DNA from: Methylomicrobium lacus_A
GTDB taxonomy: Bacteria > Pseudomonadota > Gammaproteobacteria > Methylococcales > Methylomonadaceae
Length of the DNA stretch: 64,000 nt
Reading direction: 5' to 3'
NCBI RefSeq assembly: GCF_041897535.1
Contig: NZ_CP169217.1
Location: 1,922,001-1,986,000, forward strand
Shown here: one piece after another, positions 28,368-37,289 of the stretch
How positions within the stretch are numbered: the stretch's first letter is position 1
Layout of the letters: the number at the start of each line of letters is the position of its first letter
Notes under the pieces: model-generated
Seen by the model: the letters and a program-made list of their open reading frames with translations, nothing else
Told to the model about the DNA's origin: nothing
The model's database searches: none
Position numbers and translations under genes: made by a program

Positions 28368-29816
28368 ATGAAAGATGCACACATCCACCATGACCTGCTT
28401 ACCGCGCTGAACCAGATCATCGGCTATGCCGAGATGCTTGCCGAGGATGCCGGCAGCGAAGGGCAACAAAAACGCTGCGACGATCTCGGCATCATTCGCT
28501 GCGCCGCGCACGGCATCGTCCAGCGCCTGAATCAGCTTTTTTGCGGCGCACCGATAAATTGCGAGGCGTGTATCGAATGCGCCCCGTCTCCGACAGACTC
28601 CGCCGATAGCCCCGCCACCATCTTGAACGAAAAGATAGGAAACGAGCACATCCTGGTGGTCGACGATGACCCGCATAGCCGGGCGCTGCTGGCGCGGCTA
28701 CTGCAGTGCCGGGGTTACCGGATCGATACCGCCGCTAACGGCGTCGACGCCTTGACGCATCTGGCCGATCAAGCGTTCGACCTGATCCTGCTCGATGTGA
28801 TCATGCCCGAAATGGATGGCTTGGCCTTGTTGACAAAGCTGAAGGGCGATAAAGCCTTACGGCACATCCCGGTCATCATGCTCTCGGCCTGTACCGAGAT
28901 GCATCAGGTGATCAAGGGCATCGAACTCGGCGCGGAGGACTATCTGCCCAAGCCGTTCAATTCGACCCTGCTGAAGGCCCGCATCGGCGCCAGCCTCGAA
29001 AAAAAACGCCTGCGCGTCCAGGAAATGCAGTTGATCAGCCAGGCCATGCAGGCGGAGGCCGCGCTGGACCGTCATCGCGCGCTGACCCAGGCGGTGGCCG
29101 GCGTCGCGCATGAAATCAATACGCCGCTCGGCATCGTGCGCACTGCGCTCAGCGTGATTCAGAATCGCCTGTCGCGGACTCGCATTCAAGCGCTGTTCAA
29201 ATCGAACCCGGAAGACGAGGAATTGCTGCAAGACATACAGGATGCCTCCGCGTTGATGATCAAACATGTTGAGAATTCGCACCGACTGGTCGAAAACTTT
29301 AAAAAAATCGCGGCCGATCAAGTCGTCGAGCAAGCGGAAACGGTCAACCTCCCTGAAGCCGTGCAGGATGCGGTCGATCTTTTCAAACTCAGCGCCCGGG
29401 AAGCCAAACTCGATATTGCGCTCGATGTATCCGGCATCCAGGATGCCGTGGAATGGCACGGCCATTCGGGCTATCTGCGGCAGATCCTGCTGAATTTTTT
29501 ACAAAATATCGAACGCTACGCCTATCCGGGCGGACAGGGCGGCAAAGTCGAGATCGCCTTGACCGACGGGAGGGAGCCAATGCAAGGCGAGCCTCAGTTC
29601 ACACTGACGGTCCGCGACCATGGCGCCGGCATTGCTAGCGAACACATCGCCAAACTATTCGAGCCTTTTTTTACGACAGGCCGGGGCCAGGGCGGCACCG
29701 GTCTGGGCCTTGCGATTGTGAACAATATCGTGACGTTGGCGATGCGAGGAAAAGTGACCGTCGATTCCGAACCAGGCTCGGGAACCTGCTTTACGGTCAC
29801 CTTTCCGAAAAGCTGA
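28368..29816 (+). CDS. Receiver-histidine kinase hybrid with N-terminal H-box segment
   Basis: The 482-aa cytoplasmic protein has an N-terminal 60-residue helical segment with an H-box-like sequence (HHDLLTALNQIIGYAEML, H8). It resembles the H-box of the neighbouring MHYT kinase but has no ATPase domain of its own. A receiver (about 93-210, D143 in LLDVIMPEMDG), a HisKA (H248 in VAHEINTPLG) and a HATPase_c (DHGAGI, FFTTGRGQGGTGLGLAI) follow. There is no transmembrane segment and no DNA-binding domain. It is the last gene of the hoxX-linked signalling operon. Confidence 0.9.
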   Translation: MKDAHIHHDLLTALNQIIGYAEMLAEDAGSEGQQKRCDDLGIIRCAAHGIVQRLNQLFCGAPINCEACIECAPSPTDSADSPATILNEKIGNEHILVVDDDPHSRALLARLLQCRGYRIDTAANGVDALTHLADQAFDLILLDVIMPEMDGLALLTKLKGDKALRHIPVIMLSACTEMHQVIKGIELGAEDYLPKPFNSTLLKARIGASLEKKRLRVQEMQLISQAMQAEAALDRHRALTQAVAGVAHEINTPLGIVRTALSVIQNRLSRTRIQALFKSNPEDEELLQDIQDASALMIKHVENSHRLVENFKKIAADQVVEQAETVNLPEAVQDAVDLFKLSAREAKLDIALDVSGIQDAVEWHGHSGYLRQILLNFLQNIERYAYPGGQGGKVEIALTDGREPMQGEPQFTLTVRDHGAGIASEHIAKLFEPFFTTGRGQGGTGLGLAIVNNIVTLAMRGKVTVDSEPGSGTCFTVTFPKS

Positions 29817-29899
29817 ACCATTCAATTTCTGATTGATTCAGCTCGCCCTAACATTTAGAGGGGGCCGGCGAGAGTTTTCCTCGCCGCACAGGTAGTCCT

Positions 29900-30286
29900 T
29901 TAGTGGGTCTTGTCGTAGATTGCTTTCATTTCCTTAAAAGAAGCCAGCCCTTCTCTCAAACTTTGTTCCGCTGGCTGGAGATTGCCGGCTTTCAAATCGT
30001 TTTGGGCGCGAACCAGCATGTTAACGGCTTTTTGACGTTGACGTTCGGTCACCTCGAAACGAAACTCTTTTTGTTGTTGACGCGCGGTGCCGATGGCTTT
30101 ATTGACAGCCTCGTTATCTCCGCCTTTTTCCATCAAGCTTAAAGCCTGCTCGAGGCTGGCAATAGTGTTTACAACGGCAGTCGTTACCGCTTCTTCGCCG
30201 GCTGGTTTAGAAAATGCGGCGGGTGATACGCTGGAAATTGCGGCCGCCATGGTCAAAGAAACCAGGATTTTTTTGAAAGAATTCAT
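29900..30286 (-). CDS. Small periplasmic helical protein, unknown function
   Basis: The 128-aa precursor has a Sec signal peptide (MNSFKKILVSLTMAAAISS..., cleavage near AFSK). The mature part is almost wholly helical, Gln/Glu/Lys-rich and Cys-free (ARQQQKEFRFEVTERQRQKA, LQPAEQSLREGLASFKEM), which suggests a small helical bundle. I do not recognise the family. It converges on the signalling operon and is followed downstream by no further gene on its strand. Confidence 0.75.
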   Translation of the reverse strand: MNSFKKILVSLTMAAAISSVSPAAFSKPAGEEAVTTAVVNTIASLEQALSLMEKGGDNEAVNKAIGTARQQQKEFRFEVTERQRQKAVNMLVRAQNDLKAGNLQPAEQSLREGLASFKEMKAIYDKTH

Positions 30287-30507
30287 TGCGATTATTAAAC
30301 CTAAATAATTGAGAACAGTAATGTTTATATAACCATTAACATGAGACTTTAGGCCAAAAGCGCAAATCCAGATTAACCGACTATATAAGTAGGTTATGTT
30401 ACCACATAAACTGCAAAACTCGCAGCCTGACCGCGCGTTCGACAGCCTCCCGCATCCATTCGATCATCACGACGCCATGTTTTACCGATAACAAAGCCGA
30501 TGGCCAT

Positions 30508-33201
30508 TTAGCCTCTCCTTCCCCCTCTCCAACGCACAACACCCCACTTACGTCCTTCCTCCAGCACCAGCATGCCCAGCGCACAGGGCAGCATGAACAG
30601 CCAGACCTCCGGCAGAATGGGAGCCGTGCCAAAGACCAAGTTTCCCCACGGCGTGTAGATAATCACAACGAGAAGGAGAAGTTCAAAGGCGACGCCCCAG
30701 AGCAGCAAGCGGTTGGCAAGGAGGCGGGCCCCGAAGAACAGGCTTTGCCCCGGCGTTTTGCAGAGAAACACATTGACGACCTGCATCAGGATGATCGCGC
30801 TCAAACACGCCGTGGTGGCCTGGAGATAAAGCATGTCTCGGCTTCCCAGGCGCTCGCCCCAGACCCAGCCGCCGCGGTGCAGGACAAAAGCATAAGCCGC
30901 CATCGCGGCGGCAGCCTCCAGCAGGCCCAGGAAAAGATAGGCCCGCAACAGCAAAGACCGGTTGAGCAGCCTTTCCTGGCGTGGACGCGGTGGCTTTTGC
31001 ATGATGCAGGGGGCTGGCGGGTCCGCTCCCAAGCCCAGGGCTGGCAGCATGTCCGTGCCCAGATCGACCGCCAGAATTTGAATGATGGTGAGCGGCAAGG
31101 GGATGTTGAACAGGGCGAAGGCCAAATAAGGCACCAGTTCCGGGATATTGGAGGTCAGGATATAGGTCAGGAACTTGCGGATATTGTCGTAAACCGCCCG
31201 GCCCTCTTCGATCGCGGCGACGATGCTGGCGAAATTGTCATCGAGCAGGATCATGTCCGCGGCTTCCTTGGCCACGTCGGTGCCGATCACGCCCATCGCA
31301 ATGCCGATATCGGCCATTTTCAGCGCCGGAGCATCGTTGACGCCGTCCCCCGTCACCGCCACGACATGCTTCTTCTTTTGCAGCGCGCTCACGATGCGCA
31401 TTTTCTGATCCGCGCCGACCCGAGCAAAAATGATGTCGGCCGCATCCAGCGCCAGCCGCAACTGGATTTCGGACAACTTCCGCAATTGATCGCCGGTAAT
31501 GACGGCCGGGGTTTCCGATTGAATTTGGCCGATCTGCCGGCCGATAGCCAGCGCCGTATGCGGATGATCGCCTGTCACCATGATCACCTTGATGCCCGCT
31601 TCCCGGCATTTTTCGATGGCGCCTCGAACCTCGGGTCGGGGCGGGTCTTCCAATCCTACCATACCGCACAAAATCAGATCCCGTTCCACTTGCGCGCCGT
31701 CATGCCCCTCTTCCAATTCGCGCCAGGCGAACGCCAGGACGCGTAAACCGTTAGCCGCCATCTCTTCCAGCGCGTGTGTGAAAGACTGTCGGGCTTCCGG
31801 AGTCAGCGGCGTTATTTCAGCGCCGGTTTGCACCCGGCTGCATAAAGGCAGCAGCATTTCGAGCGCGCCCTTGCAATAAACCACAGGTCCCTTGGGCGTC
31901 TGATGCACCGTGGAAAGGCGCTTGCGATCGGTATCGAAGGGCACCTCATTGATTTTGGGGTAGGTAATATGTTCTCCCAGGCAGGTCTTCGCCATGCGCA
32001 CGAGCGCCACTTCCATCGGATCGCCCAATAACCGCGGTTTTCCGGCGACGACGGTCTCTTTCAGATTGTGGCAAAGCATGGCATCCTCGAAAAAACGCCG
32101 GTACAACTTTGCAAGGTCGCGCTGGCGCTTGACTGCAATCGGAGCCAGGATTTGGCCGTTCAAATAAAGCGCGGTCACCATCATACGGTTTTCGGTCAGT
32201 GTGCCGGTCTTGTCGGTGCAGATCACCGTTGCCGATCCCAAGGCCTCCACCGACGGCAGATGCCGAATCAGCGCATTGCGCTTGGCCATGCGCTGGGTCG
32301 CCATGGCCAAGGACAGCGTGACCGTGGGCAATAGGCCTTCCGGCACATTCGCGACGATGATGCCGATCGCGAAAATGAAGTTCTCCCAGAACGACAAACC
32401 CATGCTTTGGCCGATGAAGAAAAACACCACGCCGAGCGAGAGCGCCAGGAGTGCGACAATGCGGCTCAGGCGTAGGATTTCCTGCTGCAAGGGCGAAGTC
32501 GACACCCGTGCAGTTTGCGTCAGATGGGCAATCTTGCCGAACTCGGTGTGCATACCGGTGGCGAAGACAACCGCCCTGCCGTCGCCGGACACGATCGAGG
32601 TACCCGCCAACAGGGTATTGCGGCCATGCAGCAGATCTTCTTCGGAGGAGGGTGCTGCATCCCGCGCCTTGGGCATCGACTCGCCGGTGACGGTGGCATT
32701 GTTGACCCGTAAGGAAAAGGCTTCGAGCAAGCGGCAATCCGCCGGCACGTTATCGCCTTCCTGCAACAAAATCACATCGCCGGGCACCAGGTCGGCCGCG
32801 AGAATCAGACTCATTTTACCGGCACGCAGCACCTTGACGGTCTGGGGCAACAGTTTCTCCAAAGCGGCAACGGCGCGTTCGGCGCGGAATTGCTGCCAGA
32901 AAGAAAACAAACCGTTGATCACGATGACCCCAAGAATTGCATAACCCAGCGTATCCATGCCTCCGCCAGATTGCCGATAGTCGGCGAAAAAAGCCAGTCC
33001 CGCCGCCAGCCAGAGAATCAGGGCGAAAAAATGCACGAACTCTTTGATAAAGACCAGCCAAAGCGGCTCGCCCTGAACCTTGTCGATCCGGTTCGAGCCA
33101 TATTCGCTCAAGCGGCGGCGGGCTTCGTCGCCGGACAAACCATCGTGACTGCTGATCAGGCTTTTGAGCGCTTCGTCGGGCGAGAGATGATGGATTTTCA
33201 T
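30508..33201 (-). CDS. P2-type cation-transporting ATPase
   Basis: The 897-aa pump has the full P-type layout: an N-terminal cation-ATPase domain, the actuator motif TGES (TVTGESMP), phosphorylated D330 in CTDKTGTLTEN, KGALE in the nucleotide domain, and MVTGDHPHTA and GDGVNDAPALK in the P domain, with about ten membrane spans. The M4 motif reads VPEGLLPTVT, closer to Na+/K+-ATPase-like pumps (PEGLLATVT) than to SERCA-type Ca2+ pumps (PEGLP). The ion is therefore uncertain: Ca2+, Mg2+ or Na+ are possible. It is monocistronic and divergent from the outer-membrane gene at 33455. Confidence 0.93.
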   Translation of the reverse strand: MKIHHLSPDEALKSLISSHDGLSGDEARRRLSEYGSNRIDKVQGEPLWLVFIKEFVHFFALILWLAAGLAFFADYRQSGGGMDTLGYAILGVIVINGLFSFWQQFRAERAVAALEKLLPQTVKVLRAGKMSLILAADLVPGDVILLQEGDNVPADCRLLEAFSLRVNNATVTGESMPKARDAAPSSEEDLLHGRNTLLAGTSIVSGDGRAVVFATGMHTEFGKIAHLTQTARVSTSPLQQEILRLSRIVALLALSLGVVFFFIGQSMGLSFWENFIFAIGIIVANVPEGLLPTVTLSLAMATQRMAKRNALIRHLPSVEALGSATVICTDKTGTLTENRMMVTALYLNGQILAPIAVKRQRDLAKLYRRFFEDAMLCHNLKETVVAGKPRLLGDPMEVALVRMAKTCLGEHITYPKINEVPFDTDRKRLSTVHQTPKGPVVYCKGALEMLLPLCSRVQTGAEITPLTPEARQSFTHALEEMAANGLRVLAFAWRELEEGHDGAQVERDLILCGMVGLEDPPRPEVRGAIEKCREAGIKVIMVTGDHPHTALAIGRQIGQIQSETPAVITGDQLRKLSEIQLRLALDAADIIFARVGADQKMRIVSALQKKKHVVAVTGDGVNDAPALKMADIGIAMGVIGTDVAKEAADMILLDDNFASIVAAIEEGRAVYDNIRKFLTYILTSNIPELVPYLAFALFNIPLPLTIIQILAVDLGTDMLPALGLGADPPAPCIMQKPPRPRQERLLNRSLLLRAYLFLGLLEAAAAMAAYAFVLHRGGWVWGERLGSRDMLYLQATTACLSAIILMQVVNVFLCKTPGQSLFFGARLLANRLLLWGVAFELLLLVVIIYTPWGNLVFGTAPILPEVWLFMLPCALGMLVLEEGRKWGVVRWRGGRRG

Positions 33202-33454
33202 CGGTGACGTTCCCCTTGCAATATCAAACAGCGTTCAATGCGCCGCGCTCACAGCCAGCTTAACTACCGACGATGTTTCTTCGCATTAACCGCCAGGCGC
33301 CGGCATGGCAATAACGGCAGCATGCGTGGAGGCAAAGAAAAATCTATTGGTTTTTGCAATACAATAAGAGGCGTAAGACTCTATTTCGTTCCCGTGAACG
33401 GCACGGAAACGCTCCACTCAAGCCCCAGAGCGATTACTGAATTAAAGGATATAA

Positions 33455-34696
33455 ATGTTCCGCCCTATTAAATCGGCAGACCCGATGTTAAGCCATTGGC
33501 CGCTACGGTCCTGCGCGGCCTATCCGGCGATGGCCGCGTGCATCGCGCACGCGCTATTGATGGCGCCTGCCGCAGGCGCCGCCGAAGATCCTCCCAAAGG
33601 GCTTTATCAAACCCTCAGCGACGGCACGCTGAGCGAGGATTTGGGAATCGATGAGTTCGGCATCGATGCCGGCGGCTGGCTAACGGTCGGCATCAACCAT
33701 AATTTCGCCGAGCCGGAGGACAGGCTGAATAGCCCGGTGTCATTCAATGACCGCACCGACGAGCTGCATCTGCATCAGCTGAATTTATTTTTCGAGCGCT
33801 CGGTGGATCTGAAAAGTGGCCGGTTCGACTGGGGCGGGCGCTTCGATGCGATGTTCGGCACCGATACGCCTTATACGCAGGCTACCGGCCATTGGGACGA
33901 TAATCTGATCGATCAAAAAGACCTGCGCTTCTACGACGTTGCCTTGCCGCAGGCTTATCTCGAAGTCGGCTTACCTTGGGGTAACGGGCTGAGCGCCAAA
34001 ATCGGCCATTTTTACAGCATCATCGGCTACGAGTCGGTGCCCTCGCCGCCGAACTTCTTCTATTCGCATTCGTACAGCATGAAGTCTTCGCCGTTCACGC
34101 ATACCGGGGCATTACTGTCCTATGCGCTGCGCGACGATCTGACGCTGTACTCCGGCGCGGTGACCGGGGCGGACAATTTCGATCGGCACTTTGGCGCCTG
34201 GAGCTTTCTCGGCGGATTCAACTGGACCGCCGATGACGGCGAGAGCGGTCTGTCGTTTTCGGTGTTGAACGGCGACGCCAGCGATACCTTCGAGGACAAC
34301 CGCACTTATTTCACGGCGATCTGGCGTCAGCTCATCGGTCAAAAATGGCATTATGTGCTGCAGCATGACCGCGGCTGGCAGGACCAGGCGTTCGGTCCCG
34401 GCAGCGCCAGCGCGGACTGGTATTCGCTCGTGCAGTATCTGAGCTATGATGTTGCCGACTCTCTCGGCGCTGGGATCCGCGCGGAATGGTTCCGCGACCA
34501 GAACGGCTCCCGCTATAACGCCGGGGAAGCAGGCTATTACGCAGTAACCCTGGGCCTGAACTGGAAACCCCTGTCCTTCCTGACGCTGCGCCCGGAACTC
34601 CGCTATGACTGGGCCGATTCGGCCACGCCGGCTTATGCGCGGGGCAGCCGCGACAACCAGTTGCTGATCGGCGCGGACGCGGTGGTCGAATTTTAA
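33455..34696 (+). CDS. Outer-membrane beta-barrel protein (BBP2/OmpL-like porin)
   Basis: The 413-aa precursor has a long N-region and a hydrophobic signal segment ending AAGAAEDPPK (cleavage near residue 42). The rest alternates polar and aromatic residues as in amphipathic strands (GGWLTVGINHNF, FDWGGRFDAMFG, GLSAKIGHFYSIIGYE, LRPELRYDWADS) and ends in F, the C-terminal residue expected for outer-membrane barrels. The pattern matches the putative beta-barrel porin-2 family. Its substrate is unknown. It converges on pqqC with 28 bp between the stops. Confidence 0.85.
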   Translation: MFRPIKSADPMLSHWPLRSCAAYPAMAACIAHALLMAPAAGAAEDPPKGLYQTLSDGTLSEDLGIDEFGIDAGGWLTVGINHNFAEPEDRLNSPVSFNDRTDELHLHQLNLFFERSVDLKSGRFDWGGRFDAMFGTDTPYTQATGHWDDNLIDQKDLRFYDVALPQAYLEVGLPWGNGLSAKIGHFYSIIGYESVPSPPNFFYSHSYSMKSSPFTHTGALLSYALRDDLTLYSGAVTGADNFDRHFGAWSFLGGFNWTADDGESGLSFSVLNGDASDTFEDNRTYFTAIWRQLIGQKWHYVLQHDRGWQDQAFGPGSASADWYSLVQYLSYDVADSLGAGIRAEWFRDQNGSRYNAGEAGYYAVTLGLNWKPLSFLTLRPELRYDWADSATPAYARGSRDNQLLIGADAVVEF

Positions 34697-34724
34697 GGCG
34701 GCCGCTTAGACCGGCGCAGCGCCT

Positions 34725-35456
34725 TTACTTTTCGATATTGAAATACGGCGGCATCTTGTGGACGTATGCCATGTACATCGCATCGGCCATCGTCCACAGC
34801 ACATCCAGCTTGAATTGCAGAATCTGGACCATCCTCTCCTGCTGCTCGCGGGTCTTGTACCAGTCCAGCGTGATCGCGAGGCCGTGTTCGACGTCGCGGC
34901 GGGCTTCGGTCAGGCGTTTGCGGAAATAGATGTAGCCTTCCTGCTCGACCCAGGGATAATGCTCCGGCCAGTTGTCGAGGCGCTGCTGATGGATCTTCGG
35001 CGCGAACAGTTCGGTCAATGACGAACTGGCCGCCTCGTGCCATTCCGCGCGGCGCGCGAAATTCACATAGGCGTCGACCGCAAAGCGCACGCCCGGCAAC
35101 ACATATTTCTCGGAGGTGATTTCCTCGCGGCTCAGGCCGACCGCGATGCCGAGTTGAATCCAGGCCTCGATGCCGCCGGGATCTCCCGGATGGCCGTCAT
35201 GGTCGAGAATGCGCTGAATCCATTTGGCGCGGGTCTCGCGGTCCGGGCAATTGGCCAGGATGTTCGCATCCTTCAACGGAATGCTGACCTGATAGTAATA
35301 GCGGTTCGCGACCCAGCCCTGAATCTGCTCGCGGGTCAACTTGCCTTCATTCATCAGCAGGTGATACGGATGATGGATATGATAATACTTTTCCATGCCG
35401 CGCAACTGGGCTTCAAATTCCTGCCGGCTCCAAGGCTGATTTTCGTTCTGGCTCAT
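34725..35456 (-). CDS. pqqC: Pyrroloquinoline-quinone synthase
   Basis: Cofactorless oxidase that performs the last ring closure and eight-electron oxidation to PQQ. The 243-aa product starts at MSQNENQPWSRQEFEAQLR; the 20 upstream codons in frame belong to the pqqB overlap region. Typical PqqC blocks are YYHIHHPYHLLMNEGKL, WVANRYYYQ, RILDHDGHPGDPGGIEAW and AEWHEAASSSLTELFAP. It follows pqqB with a 10-bp gap. PQQ serves methanol dehydrogenase. pqqD and pqqE do not follow; the next gene is on the other strand. Confidence 0.97.
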   Translation of the reverse strand: MSQNENQPWSRQEFEAQLRGMEKYYHIHHPYHLLMNEGKLTREQIQGWVANRYYYQVSIPLKDANILANCPDRETRAKWIQRILDHDGHPGDPGGIEAWIQLGIAVGLSREEITSEKYVLPGVRFAVDAYVNFARRAEWHEAASSSLTELFAPKIHQQRLDNWPEHYPWVEQEGYIYFRKRLTEARRDVEHGLAITLDWYKTREQQERMVQILQFKLDVLWTMADAMYMAYVHKMPPYFNIEK

Positions 35457-35466
35457 GTGGTCTCCG

Positions 35467-36378
35467 TTATAAATCGATTTCCAATCCGTCGTAGGCGACT
35501 TCGATGCCGTTCGCACCGAGTATCTTGCGCTCGGCCGAATCCTCGTCCAGGATCGGATTGGTATTGTTGATATGGATCAGAATCTTGCGCGCCTTGCCGA
35601 CGCCGCTCAGCACCTCGATCATGCCGCCTTCGCCGGATTGCGGCAAGTGGCCGATCTGCCGCGCCCGTTTCTGGCTGATCTGTTGCGCGCACATTTCGTC
35701 GTCGGTCCAGAAGGTGCCGTCGACCATCAGACAGTCGGCCGCCTGCATCGCCGCCAGTACGTGCGGTTCGATCTCGCCGAGCCCCGGCGAATAAAACAGT
35801 TTTTTGCCGGTCGAAATCTGTTCGACGATCAGGCCGATATTGTCGCCGTCATGCGGATCGTGGCGGTGCGGCGAATACGGCGGCGCCTTGCTTTTCAGCG
35901 CCTGCGTATAAAAGCGCAGATCGGCTATGCCCGGAATCGTGAAGCTGCCGCCGTCGGTCGGCACCGGGTGGTGATTGACCGTGCAGTAATGCGATAGCAT
36001 GGTGAACACCGGAAAGCCGCTGGTCAGATCCTGCCGGACCATCTCGGTGCAATAGATGTCGAGCGGCTTGCCTTCTCTGAGCATCAGGAGCCCGGTCGTG
36101 TGGTCGATCTGGCTGTCGATCAGCAAGATCGCCTTGATGCCGGTATCGCGTATGCCCTGTTGCGGCTGGATCGCCGGAAACGCTTCCAGTTGCGTGCGAA
36201 TGTCCGGCGACGCATTGATCAGCAGCCAGTTGCGATTGTCGGTGCTGACCGCGATCGATGACTGGGTGCGGGCCTTGCCGTGCATTTCGCCGCGGCGAAT
36301 CCTCCGGCAGTTGTGGCAATTGCAATTCCATTGCGGAAAACCGCCGCCGGCGCCGGCGCCGAGTACTCTGATCTTCAT
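35467..36378 (-). CDS. pqqB: PQQ biosynthesis protein PqqB
   Basis: The 303-aa metallo-beta-lactamase-fold protein hydroxylates a tyrosine-derived intermediate in PQQ synthesis. The opening MKIRVLGAGAGGGFPQWNCNCHNC contains the Cys zinc site of PqqB. Later motifs include DSQIDHTTGLLMLR, YSPGLGEIE, DGTFWTDDEM and ILIHINNTNPIL. It stands between pqqA (118 bp upstream, with a hairpin in the gap) and pqqC, all on one strand. Confidence 0.97.
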   Translation of the reverse strand: MKIRVLGAGAGGGFPQWNCNCHNCRRIRRGEMHGKARTQSSIAVSTDNRNWLLINASPDIRTQLEAFPAIQPQQGIRDTGIKAILLIDSQIDHTTGLLMLREGKPLDIYCTEMVRQDLTSGFPVFTMLSHYCTVNHHPVPTDGGSFTIPGIADLRFYTQALKSKAPPYSPHRHDPHDGDNIGLIVEQISTGKKLFYSPGLGEIEPHVLAAMQAADCLMVDGTFWTDDEMCAQQISQKRARQIGHLPQSGEGGMIEVLSGVGKARKILIHINNTNPILDEDSAERKILGANGIEVAYDGLEIDL

Positions 36379-36447
36379 GAGACGAAACTATCCTGCTGTG
36401 ACCGAAAAATACCGCATACTATAAGGGAATCGGATTTATCAGGCAAA

Positions 36448-36475
36448 AAAAAGGGGATCTTGCGATCCCCTTTTT
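36448..36475 (-). terminator. Attenuator-like hairpin between pqqA and pqqB
   Basis: The stem GGGGATC / GATCCCC is extended by A/T arms around a TTGC loop, with T-runs in both orientations; read on the minus strand it ends in TTTTTTTT. It lies about 20 bp after the pqqA stop. It probably terminates part of the transcripts so that the PqqA peptide, which is consumed as substrate, is made in excess over PqqB/C. Confidence 0.85.
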
Positions 36476-36496
36476 CTAACCAGACCGAAGTGCCGA

Positions 36497-36571
36497 TTAA
36501 CGGTTGTAGATGTACATGGTGACTTCGAAACCGAAACGCAGGTCTGTGTAGCTTGGTGTTTCCCATTTCAT
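36497..36571 (-). CDS. pqqA: PQQ precursor peptide PqqA
   Basis: A 24-residue peptide (MKWETPSYTDLR... ending MYIYNR), too short for routine ORF calling. The substrate residues E16 and Y20 are present in the conserved EVTMY motif; they are cross-linked by PqqE to form PQQ. A GGAGG site lies upstream of the ATG. It heads the pqqABC operon, with a terminator-like hairpin just downstream. Confidence 0.97.
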   Translation of the reverse strand: MKWETPSYTDLRFGFEVTMYIYNR

Positions 36572-36630
36572 AGTAGTAACCTCCAGAAGTTATTGTGTTT
36601 ATGCCAGCTTGATCAAGTAAGCCAAGCCGA

Positions 36631-36659
36631 AGTATACGATGATCTCCGGGTTTACGCAA
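36631..36659 (-). promoter_or_regulatory. Candidate sigma-70 promoter of pqqA
   Basis: On the minus strand TTGCGT (-35) and TATACT (-10) are 17 nt apart, about 60 bp before the pqqA start. The -10 is strong and the -35 partial. The remaining 36660-36919 has no gene and holds the promoter of the divergent small membrane protein. Confidence 0.45.
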
Positions 36660-36919
36660 CATTTTGCCAGCCCAGGCCCCGCCTCCCGCCCTGCGTTGTT
36701 CTCGCGGTTAAATCGCGCCTTTTTCAAGTCCTTGACAAGGCATGCGAAAAATATCGGGCCGTGCATTCAAACGGTCGATCAGGCGCCTGCGGAAAAGCCC
36801 TACGCGGCACCTCCGCCCCGCAATTGTCACAGTTTTACGGATGTTTTTTGCTCAGGAAAAGAGTATGATCAAATTTCACCTAAACGCGAATATAACTATA
36901 TAAATCATGAGGAGGCACT

Positions 36920-37129
36920 ATGGGTGAAGTGACAGAACTGTTTCTGGTGATGCTGGTGATCGCCGCCGGGGCTTTTGCGCCGCTCGGCTATTTCATCTAC
37001 AAATTTACACAGACCAATGCGAAACCTTTCGGCGAAACCGAACCGCACGGCGATAGCCCTTCGGTGATCAACGATCTCGCAGAAAAAGTCATCGGCATGA
37101 TTAAAAAAGGCATGGCCGGCGGCAAATAA
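36920..37129 (+). CDS. Small membrane protein divergent from pqqA
   Basis: The 69-aa protein has an AGGAGG ribosome site 7 nt before the ATG. A single hydrophobic segment (TELFLVMLVIAAGAFAPLGYFIYKF) is followed by a polar linker with GETEPHGDSPSVIND and a basic amphipathic helix (EKVIGMIKKGMAGGK). I do not recognise the family. It stands alone, divergent from the pqq operon by 348 bp; a functional link is possible but not shown. Confidence 0.75.
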   Translation: MGEVTELFLVMLVIAAGAFAPLGYFIYKFTQTNAKPFGETEPHGDSPSVINDLAEKVIGMIKKGMAGGK

Positions 37130-37289
37130 CAACGGCCGTCGTCGACGCCTATGTGATGCAGCTATGCATTTTTGCGAATCCAGCCCTCCTGGATTTTAAT
37201 AATCTGGCGGGCTGGATTCGCCCCAGACAGATCGAAGAACCCTCAAATACGAAACCTCTATTCTGGCGGCTGAATCGTTTGCCTCCGGC

